Shown here: in pieces, positions 13,301-22,700 of the stretch | How positions within the stretch are numbered: the first letter of the stretch is position 1 | Layout of the letters: each line of letters opens with the position of its first letter | Assembly: GCA_003864495.1 (NCBI GenBank) | Contig: ML133437.1 | Location: 1,364,001-1,428,000, forward strand | Direction: 5' to 3' | Origin: Nemopilema nomurai | Taxonomy: Eukaryota > Cnidaria > Scyphozoa > Rhizostomeae > Rhizostomatidae | DNA length: 64,000 bases | Notes under the pieces: model-generated | Told to the model about the DNA's origin: nothing | What the model saw: the letters and a program-made list of their open reading frames with translations, nothing else | Database searches by the model: none | Position numbers and translations under genes: made by a program

Positions 13301-16285
13301 CATGGTATCATCGTTACAGGGTATCATCGTTACATGGTATCATCGTTACACGGTATCATCGTTACACGGTATCATCGTTACACGGTATTATCGTTACATG
13401 GTATCATCGTTACATGGTATCATCGTTACAGGGTATCATCGTTACACGGTATCATCGTTACACGGTATTATCGTTACATGGTATCATCGTTACAGGGTAT
13501 CATCGTTACATGGTATCATCGTTACAGGGTATCATCGTTACATGGTATCATCGTTACACGGTATTATCGTTACATGGTATCATCGTTACACGGTATCATC
13601 GTTACACGGTATCATCGTTACATGGTATCATCGTTACACGGTATCATCGTTACACGGTATCATCGTTACACGGTATCATCGTTACATGGTATCATCGTTA
13701 CACGGTATCATCGTTACACGGTATCATCGTTACACGGTATTATCGTTACACGGTATCATCGTTACACGGTATTATCGTTACACGGTATTATCGTTACATG
13801 GTATCATCGTTACAGGGTATCATCGTTACACGGTATCATCGTTACACGGTATCATCGTTACATGGTATCATCGTTACACGGTATCATCGTTACAGGGTAT
13901 CATCGTTACACGGTATCATCGTTACATGGTATCATCGTTACATGGTATCATCGTTACACGGTATCATCGTTACACGGTATCATCGTTACACGGTATCATC
14001 GTTACACGGTATCATCGTTACACGGTATTATCGTTACATGGTATCATCGTTACACGGTATTATCGTTACATGGTATCATCGTTACACGGTATTATCGTTA
14101 CATGGTATCATCGTTACACGGTATTATCGTTACACGGTATCATCGTTACACGGTATCATCGTTACACGGTATTATCGTTACATGGTATCATCGTTACACG
14201 GTATTATCGTTACATGGTATCATCGTTACACGGTATCATCGTTACACGGTATCATCGTTACACGGTATCATCGTTACACGGTATCATCGTTACATGGTAT
14301 CATCGTTACATGGTATCATCGTTACACGGTATCATCGTTACACGGTATCATCGTTACACGGTATCATCGTTACACGGTATCATCGTTACACGGTATTATC
14401 GTTACATGGTATCATCGTTACACGGTATCATCGTTACACGGTATTATCGTTACATGGTATCATCGTTACAGGGTATCATCGTTACACGGTATTATCGTTA
14501 CATGGTATCATCGTTACACGGTATCATCGTTACACGGTATTATCGTTACATGGTATCATCGTTACATGGTATCATCGTTACATGGTATCATCGTTACAGG
14601 GTATCATCGTTACACGGTATCATCGTTACACGGTATTATCGTTACATGGTATCATCGTTACACGGTATCATCGTTACATGGTATCATCGTTACACGGTAT
14701 CATCGTTACACGGTATCATCGTTACATGGTATCATCGTTACAGGGTATCATCGTTACACGGTATCATCGTTACATGGTATCATCGTTACACGGTATCATC
14801 GTTACATGGTATCATCGTTACACGGTATCATGTTTTGCAGCGACTGATAAATCATCAGTTCATGGCAAAATGTTCTGCAGTGCCTTGATGCACATGACAA
14901 AGAAAGGATTGAATAAAGTTCACCCTTACCTTCACACCTCTCGCCTTTGAATCCTTCGGCGCAGACGCAGTGCACATCTCCTAGCATGTTGTTGCAGACG
15001 CCTCCGTTTCTGCACGGGTTGATTGAACACACGGAGACCTCTGGTGCCGGTGGTTCTGGCTCTTCATCTACAATATCAATCATTTTTCTACTTATGCTTT
15101 TCTACGAAAACTGCTTATCTAAAGTCAAAAGCTCAAAGAATCTTCTTTTTCCAAAGAAAGCCGAGGCCGTCCGGCCACATTGTGAATTGGTGTCAAAAAG
15201 CTAGTTTGCCCTTTTTTCTATTTTAAACCCATTCACTAGCCACACCACGTAGCAAACGAGTGTTGTAACTTGCAGTGTGTTTCAAGTCAGCTATAAAGAA
15301 GAACCTGGACCCTTTTGGTGTTGCCTGAGGGTTCTAGGGTGGTTGGCTGATCAATTTCCCATTAGGGACAAAATGGTTCCCTCTTAAAGAAATTCCCGTG
15401 AGTCCCATGCAACTTGGTTAGTCATTTACATGCTTCTGTGACAAGAATGACACACTCACAATACTCGTGGTGATGCTGCACGTGGGGCTCTTTGACAATG
15501 ATGATTCTTGGTCGGTGCATCACTCTCACTGGCCTAACTCTCAGTCTCCGCAAGATCTGGGGTACGTTCTTAAGAAAAATGTGTTTCATTGGCACATATC
15601 GGTGCTGTGACGGTGCCACCTTATGTATAACTGGTCCAATGAACCTATGGATAGGCTTAGGGTGTGTCAAAATTTGTTGTGGCTCCAGCGGGATGTCCCC
15701 TTCGTGTGTTTCCGTATGCATTGCATGATTTGAACTCTCCACCACATCGGCAGTCGGCAGCCCGTGTGAAAGCGCAATGTTCACTTCATTCAATGCCTCT
15801 GGGCTGTTCCCATCCTGCGCCAACGCAGCGTTGATTTGGCGGTTCACGTCCGGGTCGATCTCGTGTGCGTATTTATCGAGGTCGCTGGCCTTGCTCGCTA
15901 TAATATGTGCTCCGTCGAAGCGGTTATTGGCTTGCTCTGCAGCAGCCTTTATATATCTATCATCCTGTTCTCCGAGCTGGTCCGTGGCGCTGGATGACAG
16001 AGTGTTGAGCTTTTCCGTCAGGCCATTATTGAAGTTTTCAACGATCTTTGTAAAGTCTGTTGGGTCTTTATTGCTTTCCGAATGCTTTATCGCATCCGGC
16101 GATATGATGCTTTCTTCATCGTCCACATCGACCCATCTTTTGAATACTTCTTTTCTTTTATCGATATTTTTCGCAGTTTCCGAGGCCTGATCAGTAGACC
16201 GTTCAAGATGGCCTTTAGCGTAGGCTTGTACCAACAGCAAAAACAAACAAATTACGCAAACTGCGTACAAATTAACTTTCTTCAT
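1222..16285 (-). CDS. Gene 1: secreted EGF-array / polyproline protein with C-terminal GCW-ANDVY domain (spliced, 20 exons)
   Basis: Hand-spliced model. Exons from 5' to 3': 15460-16285, 14930-15067, 12145-12255, 11588-11698, 11317-11430, 10309-10422, 9942-10061, 9370-9477, 8579-9151, 8248-8358, 7735-7845, 6832-6945, 5139-5315, 4689-4796, 3999-4097, 3489-3581, 2863-3246, 2660-2698, 1708-1836, 1222-1394. They sum to 3753 nt (1250 aa plus stop) with no frame break. All introns are GT-AG and phase 1. Domain order: signal peptide, His-rich linker (to about residue 275), 15 EGF-like modules (one with a large insertion), polyproline (about 1010-1137), a short Pro segment, and a GCW-to-ANDVY domain (about 1151-1250). 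No minicollagen CRD is present, unlike genes 2 and 3, but the layout marks it as a paralogue. The role is inferred: a structural protein of the nematocyst or extracellular matrix. Individual splice sites could be off where alternative exons exist. Confidence 0.85.
1708..1836 (-). CDS. Gene 1 exon 19: first half of GCW-ANDVY domain
   Basis: Starts [14 protein letters not shown] and continues [10 protein letters not shown]. This GCW...D...R.IP.LEG...D.Y pattern, joined to the next exon's FAVQNGG...GGPTANDVY, matches a domain I know from secreted proteins of corals, anemones and other invertebrates; I cannot give an official family name. Acceptor AATATCAG, donor GTAAGC. Confidence 0.8.
2660..2698 (-). 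CDS. Gene 1 exon 18: 39-nt proline-rich mini-exon
   Basis: Encodes [13 protein letters not shown] between acceptor TTGCAG and a strong GTGAGT donor. It keeps phase 1 and matches the composition of its neighbours. Confidence 0.7.
2863..3246 (-). CDS. Gene 1 exon 17: polyproline exon
   Basis: 128 residues, mostly proline in runs of ten or more, broken by HIVMVHH and by an Ala/Pro end ([11 protein letters not shown], then [13 protein letters not shown]). There are no cysteines. Bounded by acceptor TTTTATAG and donor GTACTT, both phase 1. The opposite-strand polyglycine frame is a shadow. Polyproline II rods of this kind flank the collagen helix in minicollagens. Confidence 0.82.
3489..3581 (-). 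CDS. Gene 1 exon 16: divergent short EGF-like module
   Basis: [11 protein letters not shown], then [14 protein letters not shown]: six cysteines with a lengthened first loop. It resembles gene 5 exon 18 in sequence and position, just before the proline-rich exon. Donor GTAAGA. Confidence 0.82.
3999..4097 (-). CDS. Gene 1 exon 15: short EGF-like module
   Basis: [10 protein letters not shown], then [14 protein letters not shown], the compact form; donor GTGCGC. Confidence 0.86.
4689..4796 (-). CDS. Gene 1 exon 14: EGF-like module
   Basis: [12 protein letters not shown], then [12 protein letters not shown]: complete EGF, acceptor TTATTTCAG, donor GTACGT. Confidence 0.87.
5139..5315 (-). CDS. 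Gene 1 exon 13: EGF-like module with Thr/Pro tail
   Basis: [12 protein letters not shown], then [12 protein letters not shown], followed by a spacer rich in Thr, Pro and Gly ([18 protein letters not shown]) that may be O-glycosylated. 177 nt, donor GTAGGC. Confidence 0.86.
6003..6761. mobile_element. MITE-like inverted-repeat element in gene 1 intron
   Basis: The left end GGCCTGGTTCAGACG is mirrored at the right end as CGTCTGAACCGTGC; the homology extends about 40 bases inward (GTATTATTCGTGTGCCGT versus GTATTATTCATGTGCCGT). Flanking TTTA at 6003-6006 and 6758-6761 is a plausible target duplication. There is no transposase frame, so it is non-autonomous. Its right end lies about 70 bp from gene 1 exon 12. 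Confidence 0.8.
6764..6811. repeat. Short 12-bp tandem repeat beside gene 1 exon 12
   Basis: About four copies of AGGTGAATTAGG. On the minus strand it reads as SPPN units in frame with the EGF exon. Confidence 0.85.
6832..6945 (-). CDS. Gene 1 exon 12: short EGF-like module
   Basis: [10 protein letters not shown], then [14 protein letters not shown]. The donor used here, GTACTT after ETTGG, keeps phase 1. If it is skipped, the frame runs on through repeated SPPN units into the terminal repeat of a MITE and stops at about 6719, so the 3' end of this exon is the least certain in the gene. Confidence 0.75.
7010..7566. repeat. 10-bp minisatellite (gene 1 intron)
   Basis: Tandem AAGAGGACAG, nearly perfect over 7076-7290, degenerating on both sides to AAGAGGGTAG, AAGAGGGCAG and AGAGGGCTTG forms. 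It is a purine-only strand over long stretches. Overlapping long frames on both strands are artefacts. Confidence 0.95.
7735..7845 (-). CDS. Gene 1 exon 11: EGF-like module
   Basis: [12 protein letters not shown], then [12 protein letters not shown]: complete EGF, acceptor TTATTAG, donor GTTTGT. Confidence 0.88.
8248..8358 (-). CDS. Gene 1 exon 10: EGF-like module
   Basis: [12 protein letters not shown], then [12 protein letters not shown]: complete EGF, acceptor CCTTTTAG, donor GTAAGT. Confidence 0.88.
8579..9151 (-). CDS. Gene 1 exon 9: EGF-like module split by a roughly 150-residue insertion
   Basis: The exon is 573 nt instead of about 111. It opens with [12 protein letters not shown] (C1-C3) and closes with [12 protein letters not shown] (C4-C6). 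Between C3 and C4, normally about 8-10 residues, it carries about 150 hydrophilic, cysteine-free residues with several dibasic or tribasic sites (EKRERF, TKKRYP, SKRSY). The frame is open throughout and the length is a multiple of three with phase-1 borders, so it is one exon, not a retained intron. Whether the loop is cleaved is unknown. Confidence 0.83.
9370..9477 (-). CDS. Gene 1 exon 8: short EGF-like module
   Basis: [10 protein letters not shown], then [14 protein letters not shown]: the compact C-x2-C type with a G-Y-x-G-N-G turn, as in nidogen/fibrillin-like EGFs. Donor GTAGGT. Confidence 0.86.
9942..10061 (-). CDS. Gene 1 exon 7: EGF-like module 6
   Basis: [12 protein letters not shown], then [12 protein letters not shown]: six cysteines kept, but the common NPC-x-NGG core is replaced by TTC-x-FGG. 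Donor GTAAGA. Confidence 0.85.
10309..10422 (-). CDS. Gene 1 exon 6: EGF-like module 5
   Basis: [12 protein letters not shown], then [12 protein letters not shown]: the usual NPC is DTC here. Acceptor CCTTTCAG, donor GTAATA. Confidence 0.86.
10650..11185. mobile_element. Second MITE-like element in gene 1 intron
   Basis: Inverted ends: ACAAACGCTCTCGAAAATTC on the left; GAATTTCGAGAGCG-type sequence read inversely on the right (gtgaaattcgagagcgtttg). Several internal TCGA-rich repeats (ctcgac, gtcgag). No coding capacity seen. Termini and target duplication are not exactly resolved. Confidence 0.65.
11317..11430 (-). CDS. Gene 1 exon 5: EGF-like module 4
   Basis: [13 protein letters not shown] (one extra residue between C1 and C2), then [12 protein letters not shown]. 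Acceptor TTGCTAG, donor GTTTGT. A MITE-like element ends about 130 bp downstream in the next intron. Confidence 0.87.
11588..11698 (-). CDS. Gene 1 exon 4: EGF-like module 3
   Basis: [12 protein letters not shown], then [12 protein letters not shown]: complete EGF, 111 nt, acceptor CTTTTTCAG, donor GTAAAT. Confidence 0.88.
12145..12255 (-). CDS. Gene 1 exon 3: EGF-like module 2
   Basis: [12 protein letters not shown], then [12 protein letters not shown]: complete six-Cys EGF of 111 nt, acceptor TTTTTAG, donor GTATGT. Confidence 0.88.
12287..14832. repeat. 2.5-kb minisatellite, 16-bp unit (gene 1 intron 2)
   Basis: About 159 near-perfect copies of GGTATCATCGTTACAC. Recurrent single-base variants (TACATGG, TACAGGG, TATTATCG) are scattered in a non-random-looking mixture. 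Because 16 is not a multiple of three and the unit has no stop in any forward frame, all three forward frames stay open for more than 800 codons; these are not genes. Confidence 0.97.
14930..15067 (-). CDS. Gene 1 exon 2: EGF-like module 1
   Basis: Acidic/Pro lead (EEPEPPAPE), then a six-cysteine [15 protein letters not shown], then [12 protein letters not shown]. The donor is GTAAGG. The 2.7-kb intron that follows is mostly minisatellite. Confidence 0.88.
15460..16285 (-). CDS. Gene 1 exon 1: signal peptide and His-rich linker
   Basis: I chose the start at 16285 rather than the upstream in-frame Met at 16396 because [18 protein letters not shown] is a textbook signal peptide (basic start, Leu/Val/Cys core, AYA-K cleavage region). 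The rest is a hydrophilic, probably unstructured stretch with an IDKRK dibasic site and a basic, His-rich end ([19 protein letters not shown]). The exon ends after one base of a codon at a strong GTGAGT donor. An LTHPKPIH motif resembles LISHPPIH in gene 5 exon 1, supporting common ancestry. Confidence 0.85.
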
Positions 16286-19200
16286 CCTGCAGTGAGAGGC
16301 CCGATAACATTTTAATACCAACAGTCCAACTTTGGCTCCATTTCTTCGATTTTCGCGAAATCTTACAAAAGATTTTGCTGCTACAAGGCCCTGCAAACGA
16401 TTCCCTGCAGTAGAACAATGCCTTAATTGAAGGTCATGAGATCACACTTTCCAGCTATTGAAAGTGAAAAGACGTTGACCTTTGGCGGGTGGATTAGACA
16501 AACATATCGTTGCCAGTTATAGGCGAAGGCGTACTCAGAAACAGCTTCTTGTGCTGTCTCTATCGCTATTAGTAACAGCAGACAGAGCGTTGATAAGCTA
16601 CCTTTAATCGTTAGTTTGTGATTGAAGGGATGTACATGTGCGTATTTGATGAACAGCTGATTGAAGAAATTATCAAGGATAAGTGGAATTCGGGATGTTT
16701 GGCAACGAAAATGTTTCCTGCTTTTGTAGTTCCTCCAATGCATTCTCGATTTAGTTCATTCTCGAAACGCTATTTTCAACACAAAGAACACCCTAAAATT
16801 TAGCAGGCAGTAAGGAAGAGAGTTTCATTATTGTAAATGAATTTGAATAAAGTTGGTACTGATTCTGGTTTGCCATCGATTTTGCAAAATGTAAAAATTT
16901 AGAAAATTAAAGAAAATATCCTACGTTTTTCTAAGCATATTCCAAGATGAACTGGCTGATAGGAAGGGAATGATCGCAAACTCGCACCCGAATAAAATCG
17001 TACCTTTCGAACAAACAGAAACAGGGATTTTGATAAAACTCAACAAGGCAATTACAGGAGATTACAAACAAATAGTCACGCCGCTCGAATGAATATGACC
17101 TGTCACGTGATTGTGTCCAATTTTAGGACACACGCTTGATTGGCTCCGTTTCCTTGACTGGCCCGCTCTTCGGAAAGCACCAATCCCTTTGAGCCTTTTC
17201 CTTCCTGCCTCATCGGACATTTCAGAATTCACTTCCTTTGTTGCTTGAAATTAAGCTAATCGGTGCTGTTAGGAAGATGGTAAATGATCGTGTTCAAAGA
17301 GTCATTACTCTAAAGATATTATCGTTATGCAGTGGCATTACTAGGTTGGGCAGTGGCATTATAGTTACTCCGCCAGTTTTACAATTTCGTTCAATATGTT
17401 AGCCAGATATAAGAAACCAAAACAGAGGCTACGAGAGCACTATTAATAGGATAGAACAGTCTATATTTCAATGGAAAATCCCATTCATTGTAGACAGAAA
17501 GAGTTCGTCTTTTCCCTTGGGCTCTTCTAAAGTTAGGTGTTCAATAACGCATATTGGTCAATTATAACCAATCACGCGCTTTGCTTATCACCCTCTAGTG
17601 TTTTCGGTCCGCATCTGGCTATTTAATCGGTCAGTTTTTGGTTATCTTCCGACGTTTGCATACTCTGAGGAGTGTCGGACGAAAAAAGTACTTTTAAGTA
17701 TGCGAAAAATAGTTCCGCTTTTTCTAGCAATTGTGATAGAACATTTAGTAATGTTTGTCCAAGAACAACACTACATTACTTTAGCACGCAAGTGAATTCA
17801 TTGAGCATTTCATAACTTTGTTGGATACGATGGTGGCTTACTGACTTTCAGATTGACGCCCTATTAACTTCATTCATTTCGTATTATTAATTGAGAAACA
17901 TTCCTGTTCATGATTCTTATTCTATTTTGAAAACCACAATCGCTGAATTGTGAATCACACCAATGTGTGTCCTTAATAAGAGAATGGTGAGGGAGATGGT
18001 GAAAAGAAAAGATTGGAATAATAATGACTTGTTAGCAAGGATTGCCTTCTAAATAAATTACACAAAGATTGCAACAAGGAAGCAGTTTTATCAGGATAAC
18101 CAGCGTGAGGAGCGCCCGATAGAGAAACGGTTAGATTCATGATCTTTTAAATTCCCCAGCTTTTAAGAAATATTCGAAGTAACAATGCACCTAAATAATT
18201 GGCAAACTTTGAGGTTGACATGGCGTAAAAATGCTAAAAAAAGAATGAGATTTCTTTATAGATTGAATTCAGCCAACTGAAGAACCAGCTAATCTGCGAA
18301 TCTTTTTTACTGCATGATTTAGAACCAAGGACTCTTCGTTTATTTGACAAAACAATCTAAAATTCAACAATTCGGTATATTTTATCGGCTGGATGGAGAA
18401 TTTTAAAGTTTTCCATTTAAACTGCGTTTTACCGAAACACTAAAAAGGATGACTTGGCGAAAATTGGTTTGACCAAATTGATGAAAACAAAAGTCACGTT
18501 ATCTTGGATATGCACACTCCAAGGCTATTGAAACTTTCCCTTCTTTGAAAAAGATCTTGGGTTGACATAAAAAAGGAAGCTTGAAGCAATCATTAGTTCA
18601 TATGATGAAATTTATATCATGTAATATTAGCTACAAAGCTGCTACAGCCTTCCTTTCTTATTAAAAACGACAGATTATTAGGAAAGGTTTACAAAAATTA
18701 TTACAATAACAGTTTCATTACAATATTAACCATTAAACTTACAGGTTTATGATCATGTGAAAGAATTTGGTTTTAAAGACTATTCGATACATCGTAGATA
18801 TTCTTCCTAGCTTGATCATTTTCAAAAAAGGCTGAGCAAAGTTTTTTACTAAGGAGAATATCGTTAAGACAAAAATATCATACAAAGTGATTACTATGCG
18901 AAAGACGATTTGCTTCTTATTGCCAACAGTAATAATTAATTATTCTATAACTGTTACTCAGCTCTTCTTACAATATCTTACGATATCTTACGCGTATTCT
19001 GCTGCAAGAGTTGAGCTTTATTAGAACGTTATTTACAAGTAGAAATAGTGATGCATTTTTCATCAATCTCATTAAGCATTTAGAGTGGTCCATCTTTAAG
19101 ATTTACGTGCCTGTGAGGTACAACATTTTTCTTCTTCTCAAGGATGCATTCTAGGGACATTTTGCCAAAAGAATGACGTCTAAATTGTTTAGTTATCTTA

Positions 19201-19650
19201 CACAGTTGCCACTAAGAGTATTATTGAACTTTTCAACTGTACACGTCTTTTTCGTTGCTTTATATCCACCATGTTTATTTTTTATGACATTATGACTTTA
19301 CTGCTATTTTATATTGAAATACTTCCAATTTCGTCCAGACTTTATATTACCATTTCTATGCAAAGTTTCGTAACTAATTGCTACTGTTTAACTAATTTTT
19401 TCTAATTCCTTGAAGAAATCCCTTGTCACATTTAAAAATTTTGTAAGCTTATATGTTCAAGTAAGGGACAAAGCATGCAAATAGACGCAATCTATAGAAT
19501 AACGGTAGCTATTGGCACAAGCTGTTCACAGTTGAAGGTTGTCAGATACAGTTAATCCCATGGAGACCCGCAGAGGCGTTGCACATCTTCTTTTCCCTGT
19601 GTCGAGTCCAAAACATTCGGCTCAAAAGGAATGCCAAGCGGACTATGGTC
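16286..19650. other. Intergenic region between genes 1 and 2
   Basis: Holds the gene 1 upstream region and gene 2 downstream region. No coding signal apart from the short frame in dispersed repeat copy 1. 17800-19500 is AT-rich without recognisable features. Confidence 0.6.
17655..17745 (+). repeat. Dispersed repeat, copy 1
   Basis: Shares about 35 bases (TAGTTCCGCTTTTTCTAGCA core) with the copies at 26585-26670 and 30206-30250; an upstream AAAGTACTTT(T)AAGT block is shared with the second copy. In frame it reads MRKIVPLFLAIV, resembling a signal peptide. Confidence 0.7.
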
Positions 19651-19775
19651 CTATAGTGTTGGGTCTGTGTTCGGCCAACAGTCATTTCCGTTTCCATAAT
19701 AACCAGGCTTGCAAAAGCAAAAATTATCAATGCAGTCTGCATTGGGGCTGCATCTACCACAATGATCAGTAAATG
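19651..19775 (-). CDS. Gene 2 exon 9: short EGF-like module and stop
   Basis: CGRCSPNADC, then CFCKPGYYGNGNDC, then WPNTDPTL and TAG at 19651. Acceptor CTCCACAG. The protein ends directly after the EGF with no proline-rich tail. Confidence 0.84.
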
Positions 19776-22700
19776 CTGTGGAGAAAATAGAGGTAGGTAG
19801 GGGACTTGTTCTTTGAGCAATATTCTTCGTTTGCATTTGGATTCTTTTTTTACTCTTTGCTTCTTAATATCACGAAACAGCAGTGACAGCTCTTTTATGC
19901 TTAAAGTACGTTCTCCTTTGAAACTCCTCGCAATATGCCAATATCTTCTAAGCTGTTTGGGCCTTAAAGGTGTCCCTTCTACTGAAAATTGCCTGTGTTT
20001 AAGGGGTTTTCTCTAAGACCTTAAAACCAAATCAAAAAGGCATTTAATCCTGCTTTTCTACATTTAATCCCAGTGAGGTCTTCAACTCTAAGACCAAGTC
20101 TCCGTCTATCTATTGCATTATTGCGTTTCCAGCCAACAAAAATGTTAAGTGGTTTATGAATTTTAGTTGCCGATATTGGCTTTATAGGTAGTAGGCACTA
20201 CAGCATAGATGACAAGAAATAATAAAATAGTATCTTTTAGCATTTGAAGGAAGTGTCTGCAATAATTTTCTAGTTTTAATGATCATAGAAAGCTTTATGA
20301 TGTTTTATGGGTTGAAGAATAAATTTTGACTAATTTATGGACTTGGAAGAAAAATACCAATCTTTTACAGCCTCATTGAAGCATTTTCAAATGTTTTTTC
20401 AAATCAACTCACGAGTGCACTTGACGCCATCTCCGAGAAAGCCCACTTTGCAAACACACGTTTCTCCTTGGCACGTAGAATTCTCGTGACAGAAGATGCA
20501 AGGATCAACTGAAGCAAAACAATAATATCAGTTAAGTGAACCTTCATTAGGATGCGACACGATGATGACAGTCGTTCATTTTGGCGTTCAGTCAAAAATC
20601 AGGGCAATTACTTCAACAATATGTTGCTATTTTCGATTAGAAGATTAAAGACGGATATAATTATGAATTATATGGCTTTAAAGGCCTCAGAATTGTAGGA
20701 TTTACCTCTACATGTCTTCCCGTCGCCAACAAAACCATCCTTGCAGTTGCAAGACTCTTTAATACAATCAGCATCTTCGCTGCATTGGTCGCACATTGAT
20801 GATTGCTTCACTGTAACTAGATGAGAACATGAAAGGGCCTGTTACTCACGGTGCGTCTCCGCAGCAGGCAGAGCACAAAATTTGATAAACAAAATGAACA
20901 AATATCTCGCAGTATAAAACTTAACAATTGGGAGGAAAGAGCGGAAAAATGATTTTATCGTACTGCGAACTCTTTGAAGACAAATAAGCACAAAAGAAGC
21001 GCCATCCAATGGCATGTCGATAATTGTTCACCTTGCCAGTAGATGTATCAGTTCATGTCATTTAGAATGTAATTTTCATAATCTGTAATCTCCTTATATA
21101 TATGTATACTTCAGTCAAAACAAAAACTGATACCATTCTTCACGATTTCATGACCTACTTACAGCTGATAATAGCAATGAATTTATGCAGAAATTTTCCG
21201 GAAACTAATAACGTTTGAGGCCAAGAAAAAAGTTTGTTAGGTACGATAATTGAAAAAATCACGGAAATTGAGTTTTTGCATAAAAACTGTGCGAGACATC
21301 TCGAAGATGAAGCTTTGGGTGCAAAGAGAGCAATGACATCATTTGAAATAAAACGCCTTCTCGCCTTGAAGAGAGACATTATTTAGACTGTCTACAGAGA
21401 ATGAGATTTTCCATTGTAATGTAGACAGACTCCAAAAGACCTAGGTGAAAAGATGAGCTAGCTTGCCCAATTATACGAAAATTGTCGTCATTGTATGTTT
21501 TGGTGCAATCTGGATTCTCTAAAAGATGTTGTCCTATAGCCGAATCACAATTGATTTGGGCATTGCGTCTTTTATAATTTCGACGCGGCTGCTCTTTTTC
21601 TACAGAAGTTTTGGTCCTTATGCTCGGGGGAACATGCTGTTTTATTCTGTTCTTCAGTCTTTGAGTAGTGCGTCATACATACCGAGCTTCACATCAGCAA
21701 AAAATTCATAAACGAATTAACTTTTTTAAGGGCAGGAACGCAATCCTTTTGGGTGGAGGGAAACATGGTCTTAGCATTGTAGACCACACGAGTATACACA
21801 GCTGTATAGCAGAAATTGATTTTGGAAATTCAAAACATTTTTCAACAAGATTTCAAACATTAGATAATTACGTCATCTATAATGAAATATCGTGTTGTGA
21901 AATGGAGAATGGTCTATCAAGACTACATTATTCGACCACATTTAATTCGCTTTGTTTTTGGGAACACATTGAGCAAGACTTTTTGCTTTTTGCAGACTTT
22001 TACAACCATAGCACTGAAAATGGAAGATTCTTAAGAAAGTATTAGATGCCTTGACCACAAATCTTAAAACAAAGAGGTGGAAACTATCAAGAATAGAAGA
22101 AACACAGGCTTAGGCATTTAGTTAAAAAGAAGGAAGGAAGAACAGAGCGAGAACGAAGAAAAGAAGAATAGTGCGGGACGAAAGCGATGTAGGCATCGAA
22201 GTCGTCTTGGTATGTACAGCAATATTCACTGAAAAAACGCGGTGGAATATTTGCTTTGGCCTACGGCTGAGATAGGCCAATCAAATGTACGTTTCAATCA
22301 AAGTCAAATGGATCCATGCTGCTTTCAGTTTGATGCACAATAGCTATAAGGAGATGAAAATGTTAAAGTGATTTTGGTAACCGCAAAACATTATGTTATA
22401 TTATGTTACATTATGTTAAGGTGATTATGTTATATTAGCATTCAATTTCCATAATTGCGGAAAGCCATCAAGTCTGATACTGGGGAAAGAGCCTAGGTGA
22501 TTGATATCAAGGCTGCAATGAAATCGCACATGCCTTTTGCCATCTCTAGCGTTTAGATGAAATCGCACATTTGTCATAAGCTTTGCCAATGGCACTTAGG
22601 GTAACTTATCGAAGTAACCTTTCGACCCCACTTTAGGTAAAGAAACGATTCGATTCAACTTTTCCAGTTGTTTCATGTCTTGATATACTGTCGCCTCTGG

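Noticed and set aside
12211..14950. Three overlapping forward frames of 878, 864 and 842 codons
   Set aside because: All are the same 16-bp minisatellite read in three phases (repeats of [16 protein letters not shown]). A period not divisible by three and without stops opens every forward frame; there is no coding signal.
15422..15459. Last 12 codons of the gene 1 exon 1 frame ([12 protein letters not shown])
   Set aside because: They lie past a strong GTGAGT donor that joins in phase to the first EGF exon.
16286..16396. Upstream in-frame Met extending gene 1 by 37 residues
   Set aside because: It would bury the signal peptide; the Met at 16285 gives a normal secretory start.
21526..22045. 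Forward frames of 61 and 125 codons in the gene 2 intron
   Set aside because: No domain, splice partner or composition unlike the surrounding intron.
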